Positions 6,187-13,276 of a stretch of DNA of 42,310 bases are shown one piece after another (the stretch's first letter is position 1; the number at the start of each line of letters is the position of its first letter). Below the pieces are notes generated by a model. That model did no database searches. It saw only the letters and a list, made by a program, of their open reading frames with translations, and had not been told where the DNA came from. This DNA comes from a virus, in IMG/VR virus record IMGVR_UViG_3300023181_000015, positions 1 to 42,310 of that record; one strand, 5' to 3'. The position numbers and the translations under genes are program-made.

Positions 6187-7461
6187 TTAAGCGGTTTCCA
6201 TTGCGGCCTTAACGGTTGCAAACGTTCCTTTCAGAACAGCACCTGCATAGTTTGTAGGCAGATACAGCAATGCACGAAGTTCACCCAGAACCGTTACAAG
6301 GTTCTTTGTAAAGTCATCGTTTTCGTAGCCGTAATCAATTACGAACTCTTCGCGCATACGTAGGCGAAGCTTGGTAGTATCCATGATGATGAAATCGCCA
6401 GCGGTAACACCGGGATTAGCATAAACACGCATGCCTGCAATTTCCATACCGTCAGCGGTTGACCAGCGAGGATAAATGTATTCGCCCTGCGAAGTCTTTA
6501 GAACCTGCATCATGCCGTAATCAATCGGATTGATCAGCATAACGTTTGGCTCAAAGAAGTAGCTGTTGGCCTGAATAGACTTTGCAGCAATCGCAACATC
6601 ATAGTTGTTAGCCTGATCAACACCAAGCGCAAACGATGTGCCTGCAACGCTCAAAGTAGTTGCCCACTGTGTTAAGCCTTTCAGTTGTGGCGTAGTTCCT
6701 GTGCCGCTGTAAAGTTGCTGATCAAGTTTCAATTCAACCAAAGTTTGAATTTCATCCTCGATAAAGTTGCGCATCCCGTCAACGTCTGCAAGAACTTCCT
6801 TTGACATTTTAGCCCAACCGGCAATCTTTTCAACCTTGGCCGTACGCTCTTGGAAGTCCGTATCGATCTGTGGTTTGGCTGCTGCTTCTGCAACGTTGTT
6901 AACCGCACCATCCGGGTTAACCTGCTCAACCCAGTATTCGTACATTGAAGATGTAGGCTTTGCGCCTATGATCTCACGTAGAAAGGGTTTGCGACGCTGA
7001 ATACCAATGATCCCACCGTTGCCTGTTGCAAGGCTAAACGGAATAGCGCCGCCTGTAGTTGGCAGAATGTTTGCCGTGGTCATTGTAGCAGCGGCTTTCA
7101 AAGTAACGCCGGGCGCGCTCTTGTTGGCCTTCATTGCCTTAAACGCTTCAATCTTTTCTGTAATTGCTGATTTAATAGCATCACCAAGTGATTGAGGCTG
7201 AGCGATTGAGTTTTTGCGGCTCATCTCGTTGATTGTGATGCCTTGCTTTTCAGCAATATCAGCCAAGTTCTTTATGGCTTCTTCGTGCTTATCGCAAAAC
7301 TCTTCAAACTTCCCCTTGATTGCTTCAAGGTCTTTTGCTGCGGCCTTGTCTTTGCTGGCCTCTGTAAACTCGGCTTTAAATTGGGCGATAGCTTTAGCAG
7401 CCTCACTACCAATACGAGCCATTTCTTCTTTAGCCATTTCGGCTGTGAAAGTCGTATCCAT
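6187..7461 (-). CDS. Major capsid protein, HK97 fold, 424 aa
   Basis: The N-terminal ~95 residues are a charged coiled coil (TAEMAKEEMARIGSEAAKAI; DLEAIKGKFEEFCDKHEEAI), as in the HK97 delta/scaffold region removed by the protease encoded upstream. The remainder has the hallmarks of the phage_capsid family: a TGG(A/G)-type loop around residues 135-145 (LPTTGGAIPFS), RRKPFLREIIGAKPTSSMYE, a segment reading KIAGWAKMSKEVLADVDGMR (the conserved 'K.sKElL.D' region), and a C-terminal LRLRMREEFVIDYGYENDDF. It starts directly after the protease gene (1-nt gap). The leader is A/T-rich with no Shine-Dalgarno. Confidence is high. Confidence 0.92.
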   Translation of the reverse strand: MDTTFTAEMAKEEMARIGSEAAKAIAQFKAEFTEASKDKAAAKDLEAIKGKFEEFCDKHEEAIKNLADIAEKQGITINEMSRKNSIAQPQSLGDAIKSAITEKIEAFKAMKANKSAPGVTLKAAATMTTANILPTTGGAIPFSLATGNGGIIGIQRRKPFLREIIGAKPTSSMYEYWVEQVNPDGAVNNVAEAAAKPQIDTDFQERTAKVEKIAGWAKMSKEVLADVDGMRNFIEDEIQTLVELKLDQQLYSGTGTTPQLKGLTQWATTLSVAGTSFALGVDQANNYDVAIAAKSIQANSYFFEPNVMLINPIDYGMMQVLKTSQGEYIYPRWSTADGMEIAGMRVYANPGVTAGDFIIMDTTKLRLRMREEFVIDYGYENDDFTKNLVTVLGELRALLYLPTNYAGAVLKGTFATVKAAMETA

Positions 7462-7462
7462 C

Positions 7463-8245
7463 TTAAATAAATGAAATTGTTTTTAAAAATGATAAATCAG
7501 CATTCGCCGTATTGGTGTGCTGCGGTTTTTCTGCAATGGCGGCTTTGTTGACCTGCGATACTTCAAACAGCGCGTTAAATTCATCTTGTAATTCTGTAAG
7601 GTTGTAGGCCAAATGCTTAAAGCCCTCATCCGAATATTTACCCTCGCGAATAGCTTTGGTAACTACATTCATCCGAGCATTCAGATCAACCAAAGCCTTT
7701 TCTACCGCTTCCGGCGTATCAATGCTTTTGAAACCTACTACATGGGTATTCTCATTTGATCCAAATGCAACCGTACTGGTATGCCACAGCTTGCCCTCTG
7801 AAACGTCAAAAAAGCCGCCGTTAGGTAGTGCTTTATCTTCCACCCACTTTAAACGCCCCTCAATGTATCCCATTCGGATACTATGCTCTGTATAAACGCC
7901 GTCCTTGTACGATTCGAGTGTATCCCTGCCCAATGTATTGTCAGACATTTTTACGGCTGTTTTAAGCCCGTATCCATCTTCTGATATTTCGGTAATAACA
8001 CCGGGCAAACGGCTTTCATCATGGAACAAGCAATGCTTTATTTTACGTGTGCTTTGTGATTGCGGGCCCCATTCACGGATAGAACGGGAAAATGCACCCT
8101 TACGGATGATGTCATCCTGATCATCGATCTTATCAAAAGCATTGGAATAGAAAACAACGGTTTTACTGGCTGTATCAATATCATGCACCGTATTACCTAT
8201 GCTTTTATAGGCAAATGGGCGGTTTGTCTTATTCCGTAGATCCAT
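7463..8245 (-). CDS. HK97-type prohead protease, 260 aa
   Basis: Cleaves the capsid protein N-terminal domain during head maturation. Candidate catalytic residues are His75 in CLFHDESRLPG and Ser122 in YTEHSIRMGY, matching the H-x-S layout of the prohead protease family (Peptidase_S78). The early segment YSNAFDKIDDQDDIIRKGAF is the typical 'D..gD.i..GAF' region. After about residue 180 the chain becomes helical and charged and may act as scaffold. The gene overlaps the portal gene by 17 nt and is followed at once by the capsid gene, the canonical order portal-protease-capsid. Confidence 0.9.
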   Translation of the reverse strand: MDLRNKTNRPFAYKSIGNTVHDIDTASKTVVFYSNAFDKIDDQDDIIRKGAFSRSIREWGPQSQSTRKIKHCLFHDESRLPGVITEISEDGYGLKTAVKMSDNTLGRDTLESYKDGVYTEHSIRMGYIEGRLKWVEDKALPNGGFFDVSEGKLWHTSTVAFGSNENTHVVGFKSIDTPEAVEKALVDLNARMNVVTKAIREGKYSDEGFKHLAYNLTELQDEFNALFEVSQVNKAAIAEKPQHTNTANADLSFLKTISFI

Positions 8246-9620
8246 TGTTTGCGGTGTTGGGTGTAAATGTAGTATTATTTTGGGCTTCCTGCTGCATTAC
8301 ACTTGCCGGAGATTCAAATTTGTACTTATCAAAGTCGGGATTCTTTTGCTTTTTGTCTGCTGGTAGTTGTCCGGTAATTTCTAAGTACTGGTTACCTGTT
8401 ATCAAATTCAGATCGTAACTGATTTGCGCGGCCTCTGCCAATGCTTTTAACCCGTTGCCGCGCTCTTCCTCACTTGCCTGTACTGCTGCTACACCGGAAT
8501 AGTCCATATAAATTTCAACATCCCCATCGTAAAGGTTTAGCCCGTTTGATAGCTGCTCGAAAAAATCCATTGATTCGGGGTCAATCGTTGTATCCTGAAA
8601 GTCCCTGCGTCCGTTGCTGGAATTGTTGTACTTACCTTCAAATCCTTCCGCTAGTGCTGTGTATGGGAATGCAAAACAGTTGCATAGTGATTTAAGTCCT
8701 GCAATTGTTTCTTCCTGTGAACCCAACTGTTTAACGTCAAAAGTCATAGGGGTGTAGGATAGGGGCGAATTGGTTACAATCACTTTGTCCTGCCCTTGCA
8801 TATTGCCGTAACGCTTGTATGCTTGCTGCACCCTGTCTTTTTCTTCTTCCGGTATAGCAACAGGCCCGATTGTATCCTTGCCGCTATTGGAAATAATACC
8901 GTTAGCGCCGCGATCCGTTTGCATTTCACCACGTACTTCCAATGCTGCTATGAGGTTGCTAATATCCTGCTCTAAGAACGCATAGCGTGGTAATGGCAGG
9001 TTAGTGTACTCATCAACGCCCATTGATCCGGAATCGCGAATAATGATAAGCTTGCTTACATCCAACTCACGGCGTGTGCCGCGATTGCTGATGTAGTAGG
9101 CTTTGGATGGTGGTAAGTCATCACTATCGGCCTTATCCCAAACTATGCGCCAGTTGTAAAGAACATCCAGCCGGTATGGCTTATCAGTTATCCCTGCTGG
9201 GTATTGTGGTTCAATAACCGTGTAGCCGTAAGCCTGACAAAGCGAATAAGCCTTAATGAAAAATAGTCTTTGTGTCTCGTTGGGGTTGGGCTTTCTAAAT
9301 AGCTTTTCCCAATCCTTGTATTCGCCGCGCAAATTGTTTTTAGTAGCTGGGTTCCACAGGGAAACCGAACCCTTTGCAAACTGAAAAGCCTTTTGGGATA
9401 TGATCGAACTGATAGCGCCGCAGCGCTCAATGGCTGTGGTAATGTCATCGGTGCATTTAAGCCCGTAACGCTTGTATGGCTTTAGTGGATAGAATACAGA
9501 CCCCCATTCGGTGTTGTATGGATTCCCGTAATTATTAGAGTTTACCGGCGTCAGGCTATTAGCAGGCTGTTGCGCTCCCCATTTTTGATTCCAGCCGTTT
9601 TGTAAGTACTCAAAAGCCAT
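8229..9620 (-). CDS. Portal protein, HK97 type, 463 aa
   Basis: Forms the dodecameric DNA entry ring at one capsid vertex. Diagnostic pieces include AIERCGAISSIISQKAFQFA near residues 65-85, LFRKPNPNETQRLFFIKAYS (the 'pN...t..eF' element), LCQAYGYTVIEP, and EGKYNNSSNGRRDFQDTTID, which resembles the 'tYsN.e.a...f...ti.P' region of phage_portal proteins. The C-terminus is Asn/Thr-rich and probably disordered. It lies between the large terminase and the protease, as expected. Length is typical for the family. Confidence 0.88.
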   Translation of the reverse strand: MAFEYLQNGWNQKWGAQQPANSLTPVNSNNYGNPYNTEWGSVFYPLKPYKRYGLKCTDDITTAIERCGAISSIISQKAFQFAKGSVSLWNPATKNNLRGEYKDWEKLFRKPNPNETQRLFFIKAYSLCQAYGYTVIEPQYPAGITDKPYRLDVLYNWRIVWDKADSDDLPPSKAYYISNRGTRRELDVSKLIIIRDSGSMGVDEYTNLPLPRYAFLEQDISNLIAALEVRGEMQTDRGANGIISNSGKDTIGPVAIPEEEKDRVQQAYKRYGNMQGQDKVIVTNSPLSYTPMTFDVKQLGSQEETIAGLKSLCNCFAFPYTALAEGFEGKYNNSSNGRRDFQDTTIDPESMDFFEQLSNGLNLYDGDVEIYMDYSGVAAVQASEEERGNGLKALAEAAQISYDLNLITGNQYLEITGQLPADKKQKNPDFDKYKFESPASVMQQEAQNNTTFTPNTANNGSTE

Positions 9621-9644
9621 ATTGCGCGTAAAAGTAATTAATAA

Positions 9645-10994
9645 TTACACTTGTTTGATAATACCTAACGATTTTAGATACATTCCGATGTATCTGCACC
9701 CGTCAATAGTGTGATTGTCTATGTCTTGTGGCGTCTCTAATACCGTTCCGCTTCTATCCACTTCACGCGAATAATTCTCTTGCTCGTACGCTAAGTTAGT
9801 AGAAGATGTGGTAAAATACACAGCTTTAAGGCTATTAAGCAAATCTATACCATCCAAAATTGAATTGGCAACCTTTAACGCTGGCTTTGCATTGTTCCAA
9901 CCGGAACGCCGTAACGCAGCTATTTTGATAGGCCGGTTAGTATCGCAAATAACATCACGGTTCTTAGGGATGCCCAATTTGTTAAACATCCATGTTACAA
10001 TTCCTTCCTCATCCCCTGCCATTTGCTGCCGTTCGGTAGCCGTAAGCTTTTCCCGCACTATGTTTTCTGATGCGTAGTTCCTTTCGTGGAAATAGAGGCA
10101 ACCATCATGGTACTTCCCGTCAACGATAGCCCACGGGTCCACGCTGCCCCAATCCGATGCCGTATATTCTTTGGCGTCTAACGCATGGTAAACATGATCC
10201 GGTATTTCCTGCCACCTGAATATTCTATTGGGGCGCTCGGCTTTGGTGCCTTCCGAATAAACCATGTAATTGAACAAATCCGCTGTGTTCTTGTTATGAT
10301 TTTCGAGGCATCGGATTAACTCATTCAGTTGCTTTGGTGAAAAGCATAATGGGTTTTCAGCAATGTTGTATTGAAATGCTTCCGATTCTGTCAATAGTTT
10401 TTCTTTAACTACCGTGCTTTCCGAAACTGGCTGATAGGATAATATTTTCCGCTTTTGCTCAACCGGCACAAAAGGATTCATGCGCCATGTGCTATGTATT
10501 AGCTGTGCATTGCTGGCTTTGGTAAGATCATCAGACCAATGATTTTCACGCGGGTTTAGGTCAATCAATACCGAAATAGAACAACGCATGTCCAACTGAT
10601 CGAACGTGTCTTTTTGTATCTGGTATCCTTCGTTAAACCAAAGTATATCGCAATGATAACCGTGAACCTTTACGGGGTCATCCGTACCCTCAATGTGAAT
10701 AGTGCTACCAGTTGGAAATTTGAAGATGCTTTCGGTTACATTCAACACCACGTTATCATACCCGGGCATCGTTGGGTAAATCTTTTTCATGTCCTCAAAG
10801 ACTGTATCCTTACAAATCTTCTTCGTGTCCCTGAAAACTGATAGTTTAATGTTGGGATGCGAATATGCGTAAACGTAAAAAAGCTGAATGATAGAGTGGG
10901 TCTTACTGCTTCGTGAAGATCCCGAATTTATGATGTAACGCACGCCCTTGTTAAGCGCTTCAAAGTTCTGCTCAAAGACCTGTGTTACTTTCAT
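9645..10994 (-). CDS. Terminase large subunit, 449 aa
   Basis: The DNA-packaging motor: N-terminal ATPase plus C-terminal nuclease. The Walker A-like loop is NSGSSRSSKT (Lys31) and Walker B with catalytic Glu is CDILWFNEG (Glu122). The coupling region lies around DLNPRENHW (145-153). In the nuclease half, Asp281 (TASDWGS), Asp351 (VICDTNRP) and Asp431 (HTIDGCRYI) fit the RNase H-like metal-binding triad. The length matches the family. The ATG overlaps the stop of the upstream homing endonuclease by one base. It is complete and appears uninterrupted. Confidence 0.94.
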   Translation of the reverse strand: MKVTQVFEQNFEALNKGVRYIINSGSSRSSKTHSIIQLFYVYAYSHPNIKLSVFRDTKKICKDTVFEDMKKIYPTMPGYDNVVLNVTESIFKFPTGSTIHIEGTDDPVKVHGYHCDILWFNEGYQIQKDTFDQLDMRCSISVLIDLNPRENHWSDDLTKASNAQLIHSTWRMNPFVPVEQKRKILSYQPVSESTVVKEKLLTESEAFQYNIAENPLCFSPKQLNELIRCLENHNKNTADLFNYMVYSEGTKAERPNRIFRWQEIPDHVYHALDAKEYTASDWGSVDPWAIVDGKYHDGCLYFHERNYASENIVREKLTATERQQMAGDEEGIVTWMFNKLGIPKNRDVICDTNRPIKIAALRRSGWNNAKPALKVANSILDGIDLLNSLKAVYFTTSSTNLAYEQENYSREVDRSGTVLETPQDIDNHTIDGCRYIGMYLKSLGIIKQV

Positions 10995-11647
10995 TAAACT
11001 AAGATAATTGAGTATTTATTTTTAATTCCTCGCCGCTGATTAACGTTATCATAAAGGGTGCAGGGGTTGATCATTTTGGCCAATGCGGCGTCTTTCACAC
11101 AATCATAAAAAATACCAGTCTGCAAATCTAAAACTAATTTGGCTTGGTGATTGTTTCCCCCTTTTTGCTGCTGTCCAATTCTTGCCTTATGAATATCTGA
11201 TTTAGGAACGCCCTTTCTGTTTTGATATTTAGCCTTTGTTTCCTCACTTTGTTTTGATCCAAAGCCATGATGTAGTTTCCCGCGTTTACCAAACATATGA
11301 TTTTTATCACCAGTTCGGTTTTCACTCATCTTTTTGCGTGTTTCAATCGTGTATGTTCTCTTTTTTTGATTACCCGTGGTTAGTAAACAATTGAGGCCAT
11401 TTGCGCCGCATACATCGTAATGATCCTGCCAAAACCTCTCTTTATCGTTTAGTTCATTTTCCGCACAGTATTCTATAATCTCAAACGAATGCGCTTCTAC
11501 ACCAAATAGCTGAAAAGATTGCCAAAGTTTTTTCTGATTCTTACAATTGTTAGTTGCTTTATAATCCCTGAACCGAACTTTAAGATTTATCGATTGTCCA
11601 ATATAGATTTTGCCATCGGGTGCCTCTATTTTGTAAATGCCTATCAT
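10994..11647 (-). CDS. GIY-YIG homing endonuclease with NUMOD3 motifs, 217 aa
   Basis: A free-standing, probably mobile, site-specific endonuclease. I start at the ATG at 11647 (MIGIYKIEAPDGKIYIGQSI), because the GIY-YIG domain begins there: GIY at residues 3-5, YIG at 15-17, candidate catalytic Arg25 or Arg27, and candidate Glu in ELNDKERFWQDHYD. Downstream are two NUMOD3-like DNA-binding elements (TRKKMSENRTGDKNHMFGK; HGFGSKQSEETKAKYQNRKG) and a helix-turn-helix-like end (CVKDAALAKMINPCTLYDNV). It sits between the small and large terminase genes. Both appear complete, so this is a between-gene insertion and not an intron in a split gene. Confidence 0.92.
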   Translation of the reverse strand: MIGIYKIEAPDGKIYIGQSINLKVRFRDYKATNNCKNQKKLWQSFQLFGVEAHSFEIIEYCAENELNDKERFWQDHYDVCGANGLNCLLTTGNQKKRTYTIETRKKMSENRTGDKNHMFGKRGKLHHGFGSKQSEETKAKYQNRKGVPKSDIHKARIGQQQKGGNNHQAKLVLDLQTGIFYDCVKDAALAKMINPCTLYDNVNQRRGIKNKYSIILV

Positions 11648-11752
11648 AAAATTAATTGCCCCAAACAATAGAAAGTAGTTCCAGTACAATCAAATTGAAA
11701 GGGGCATTATGTGCATAAAATAGCATCTGGAACATGCTACCGTTTTTACGAA
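11648..11752 (-). other. Structured intergenic leader of the homing endonuclease
   Basis: The 105-bp gap between the small terminase and the endonuclease contains nested complementary segments: TGCCCC/GGGGCA type arms near 11660 and 11702, GTTCCAG near 11681 paired with CTGGAAC near 11728, and TAGCAT/ATGCTA around 11723-11740. Such structured leaders are known to delay translation of phage homing endonucleases. Whether this one does is inference. Confidence 0.4.
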
Positions 11753-12217
11753 TTATTCTTCATCCTTTTCAGGATTTACCACTTGTATTTTGAAGATATT
11801 GGAACCAATCTTGTCGCCTCCGGTAGTCATGTCTAGTTTGTCACCGTACTTTCGAGGCATCATTTTCGCCGCCAACCACTTTCGAGCATCAACACGCAAC
11901 TTTGATCGATTGGTTACTTCTTTGTTTTCTATATCATAGCTGCTATCACCCTTCACGATAGTCATAAGGTCATTACTTCCATCATCCGCAATGTCTAGTA
12001 TTTCCTCTGCTAAAAGTTCGGCTTTTGCTTCGCGCGCGCGTGCGTACAATTCCGCAAATTCTTCATTATCCTTCAAATACTTGAAAATACTTGATACCGA
12101 CGGCATTGATTCATCAGCACATATTGACTTTAGAGACAGTGTAGTAGTGGCTACTTGTTCCAAAAAAACATTAGCAATATCCCAGTCAAAAATACTCGGT
12201 CTACCTACGTCTGCCAT
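11753..12217 (-). CDS. Terminase small subunit, putative, 154 aa
   Basis: DNA-recognition subunit for packaging. The ATG at 12217 (MADVGRPSIFDWDIANVFLE) is chosen over an upstream TTG. The sequence SLKSICADESMPSVSSIFKY (about residues 31-50) is a helix-turn-helix of the terminase small subunit-like type ('s...ic.....mPs..tv..Wl'). It is followed by EFAELYARAREAKAELLAEE, ILDIADDGSND and then DARKWLAAKMMPRKYGDKLD, the well-known 'ar.w.aak..p..yg.k' signature. This combination is highly characteristic. A TACTTTTG box ends 6 nt before the ATG. Confidence 0.88.
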   Translation of the reverse strand: MADVGRPSIFDWDIANVFLEQVATTTLSLKSICADESMPSVSSIFKYLKDNEEFAELYARAREAKAELLAEEILDIADDGSNDLMTIVKGDSSYDIENKEVTNRSKLRVDARKWLAAKMMPRKYGDKLDMTTGGDKIGSNIFKIQVVNPEKDEE

Positions 12218-12223
12218 ATCCCT

Positions 12224-12231
12224 CAAAAGTA
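12224..12231 (-). promoter_or_regulatory. Candidate -7 box of the packaging/head operon (leaderless type)
   Basis: Minus strand TACTTTTG, a full match to TAnnTTTG, ends 6 nt before the ATG of the small terminase. No TTTG lies about 20 nt upstream. A start of transcription at or very near the ATG is implied. Confidence 0.45.
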
Positions 12232-12244
12232 CGAATTTTACGTA

Positions 12245-12466
12245 ATGAAAAAACTAATCTTAATTTTTGCTGTGTTGTCGCTTATGGCTTGTAGGAAGCG
12301 CAATTGTTATTCCTGCACCTATACCGTGGTTGCTACAGGTCAGGCTACCACAAAAACTGTTACGGAAGTTTGCGATAAAACTAAAAAAGAGGCTGCGGCC
12401 ATTGAGGATGCAGGCAGTCAGCGTAGTTCGTCCGGTTCTGTGCAAGTTGTCACGGTGATGCGGTGA
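12245..12466 (+). CDS. Small Cys-rich lipoprotein, 73 aa
   Basis: A plus-strand gene divergent from the small terminase. The N-terminus MKKLILIFAVLSLMAC is a lipoprotein signal with lipobox LMAC (Cys16). The mature part has Cys21, Cys24 and Cys43 (CRKRNCYSCTYTVVATGQ; TEVCDKTKKEAAAIEDAG), a pattern common among small Bacteroidota cell-surface lipoproteins. It would be anchored in an outer or inner membrane leaflet. Phage lipoproteins can block superinfection or act as outer-membrane spanins, but neither is shown here. The divergent placement and host-like look suggest a moron gene. Confidence 0.75.
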   Translation: MKKLILIFAVLSLMACRKRNCYSCTYTVVATGQATTKTVTEVCDKTKKEAAAIEDAGSQRSSSGSVQVVTVMR

Positions 12467-12597
12467 TTGAAGCAGTAGGGAAAGTGTGGTTAACTTCTGC
12501 TAGCCAAATTGCAAGCGAATACATTGCCGGTCTGCTAGTGATGGCTTCGCTACGGGTTTTGCATGTGGCTATAATTGCTCTTATTGCTTTCAGGTGA
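12463..12597 (+). CDS. Hydrophobic 44-residue peptide coupled to the lipoprotein gene
   Basis: A GTG start overlaps the lipoprotein stop (GTGA) and opens a 44-codon frame, VIEAVGKVWLTSASQIASEY then IAGLLVMASLRVLHVAIIAL. The second half is a transmembrane-like helix. The overlap is the main evidence. The GTG start and short length leave it uncertain. Confidence 0.35.
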   Translation: MIEAVGKVWLTSASQIASEYIAGLLVMASLRVLHVAIIALIAFR

Positions 12598-12613
12598 TCT
12601 GCTTTTGTTGCGC

Positions 12614-13012
12614 TCATTCGAAGGGTGGTTTTCCTATGTGAGATTCTATAGCCTCAATAAACTGGGAAGGGGTGTAGCAAACATGCACGGCTACACCTGC
12701 AAAATCCCATTCGGCATGTAGTATTTTTTGCGCATCGGATACTTTGCCCTTCTCCATCTTCAATTCAATGCAAAATAAGGGTGCTATGCAAATGAAGTCT
12801 GGCACCCCTGGCAGTACACCCATCGATTTTGCTTTACCAAGTCGCATCATGTGTGAAGATGATGTTTCCCCGGGCAAGCGTTCCATTTCGTTCATTACAT
12901 GAAAAAAAAGCTTCCTATGTGCGGGATAGTTTTTATTGGTGTACAGAAAACAGTCATGTGTAAACTGTTGTTCGTTTTTTGGTGATGTTGCTAGAAATTC
13001 GGCTCTATTCAT
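12614..13012 (-). CDS. VRR-NUC domain nuclease, 132 aa
   Basis: A stand-alone VRR-NUC (PD-(D/E)xK superfamily) protein, usually a phage replication-associated nuclease or Holliday-junction-type resolvase. The signature is GVLPGVPDFICIAPLFCIEL followed by KMEKGKVSDAQKILHAEWDF: Asp in VPDF, Glu-x-Lys in IELKMEKG, and the Ser-x-x-Gln element VSDAQ. The N-terminus EQQFTHDCFLYTNKNYPAHR matches the usual lead-in helix. It is the last gene of the leftward replication block, beyond the iteron region. The length is normal for the small phage form. Confidence 0.88.
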   Translation of the reverse strand: MNRAEFLATSPKNEQQFTHDCFLYTNKNYPAHRKLFFHVMNEMERLPGETSSSHMMRLGKAKSMGVLPGVPDFICIAPLFCIELKMEKGKVSDAQKILHAEWDFAGVAVHVCYTPSQFIEAIESHIGKPPFE

Positions 13013-13276
13013 GGTATTTTGATCGGTTACGGATAGTCATCTGTAACCTTTTTTTGTGGTTAATTGGTTTTCAATACATTATACAGGTTACAGATAAAAC
13101 GAAAAAAAGGCAAAGACTTTACCAGCAAAAAATATGTGTGTGCGGTGTGTGTATGGTGCTATATGGTTACAGTAATCCATAATAATCTTTAAAATTTAGG
13201 TTATTATCTGTAACCGTATAATAGTCAGTGTTTTAACCCGTAACTTATCTGTAACCTATCTGTAACTACTGTAACT
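13013..13276. other. Noncoding iteron array, candidate replication origin
   Basis: These 264 bp hold no convincing gene but carry repeated CTGTAAC (ATCTGTAACC consensus). Forward copies are at 13041, 13208, 13249, 13260 and 13270, and reverse copies (GTTACAG) at 13087 and 13166. CCGTAAC variants are at 13238 (forward) and 13026 (reverse, GTTACGG). The last four forward sites (13238-13276) are spaced 10-11 bp, one helical turn. The stretch is A/T-rich and lies between the VRR-NUC and primase-helicase genes. Iteron arrays next to a primase-helicase commonly mark phage origins. Binding sites for a regulator are the alternative. Confidence 0.6.

Noticed and set aside
6767-7474. Several plus-strand frames opposite the major capsid gene
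   Set aside because: Shadows of the capsid gene, mutually overlapping and without any signal of their own.
10994-11752. Group I intron hosting the GIY-YIG enzyme
   Set aside because: Both flanking terminase genes are complete and separate, so there is no split exon. I also cannot see the intron core. The gene is better read as free-standing.
13013-13276. CRISPR array
   Set aside because: The repeated unit is only 7-10 bases, occurs in both orientations and has irregular spacing apart from one group; no cas genes are present.
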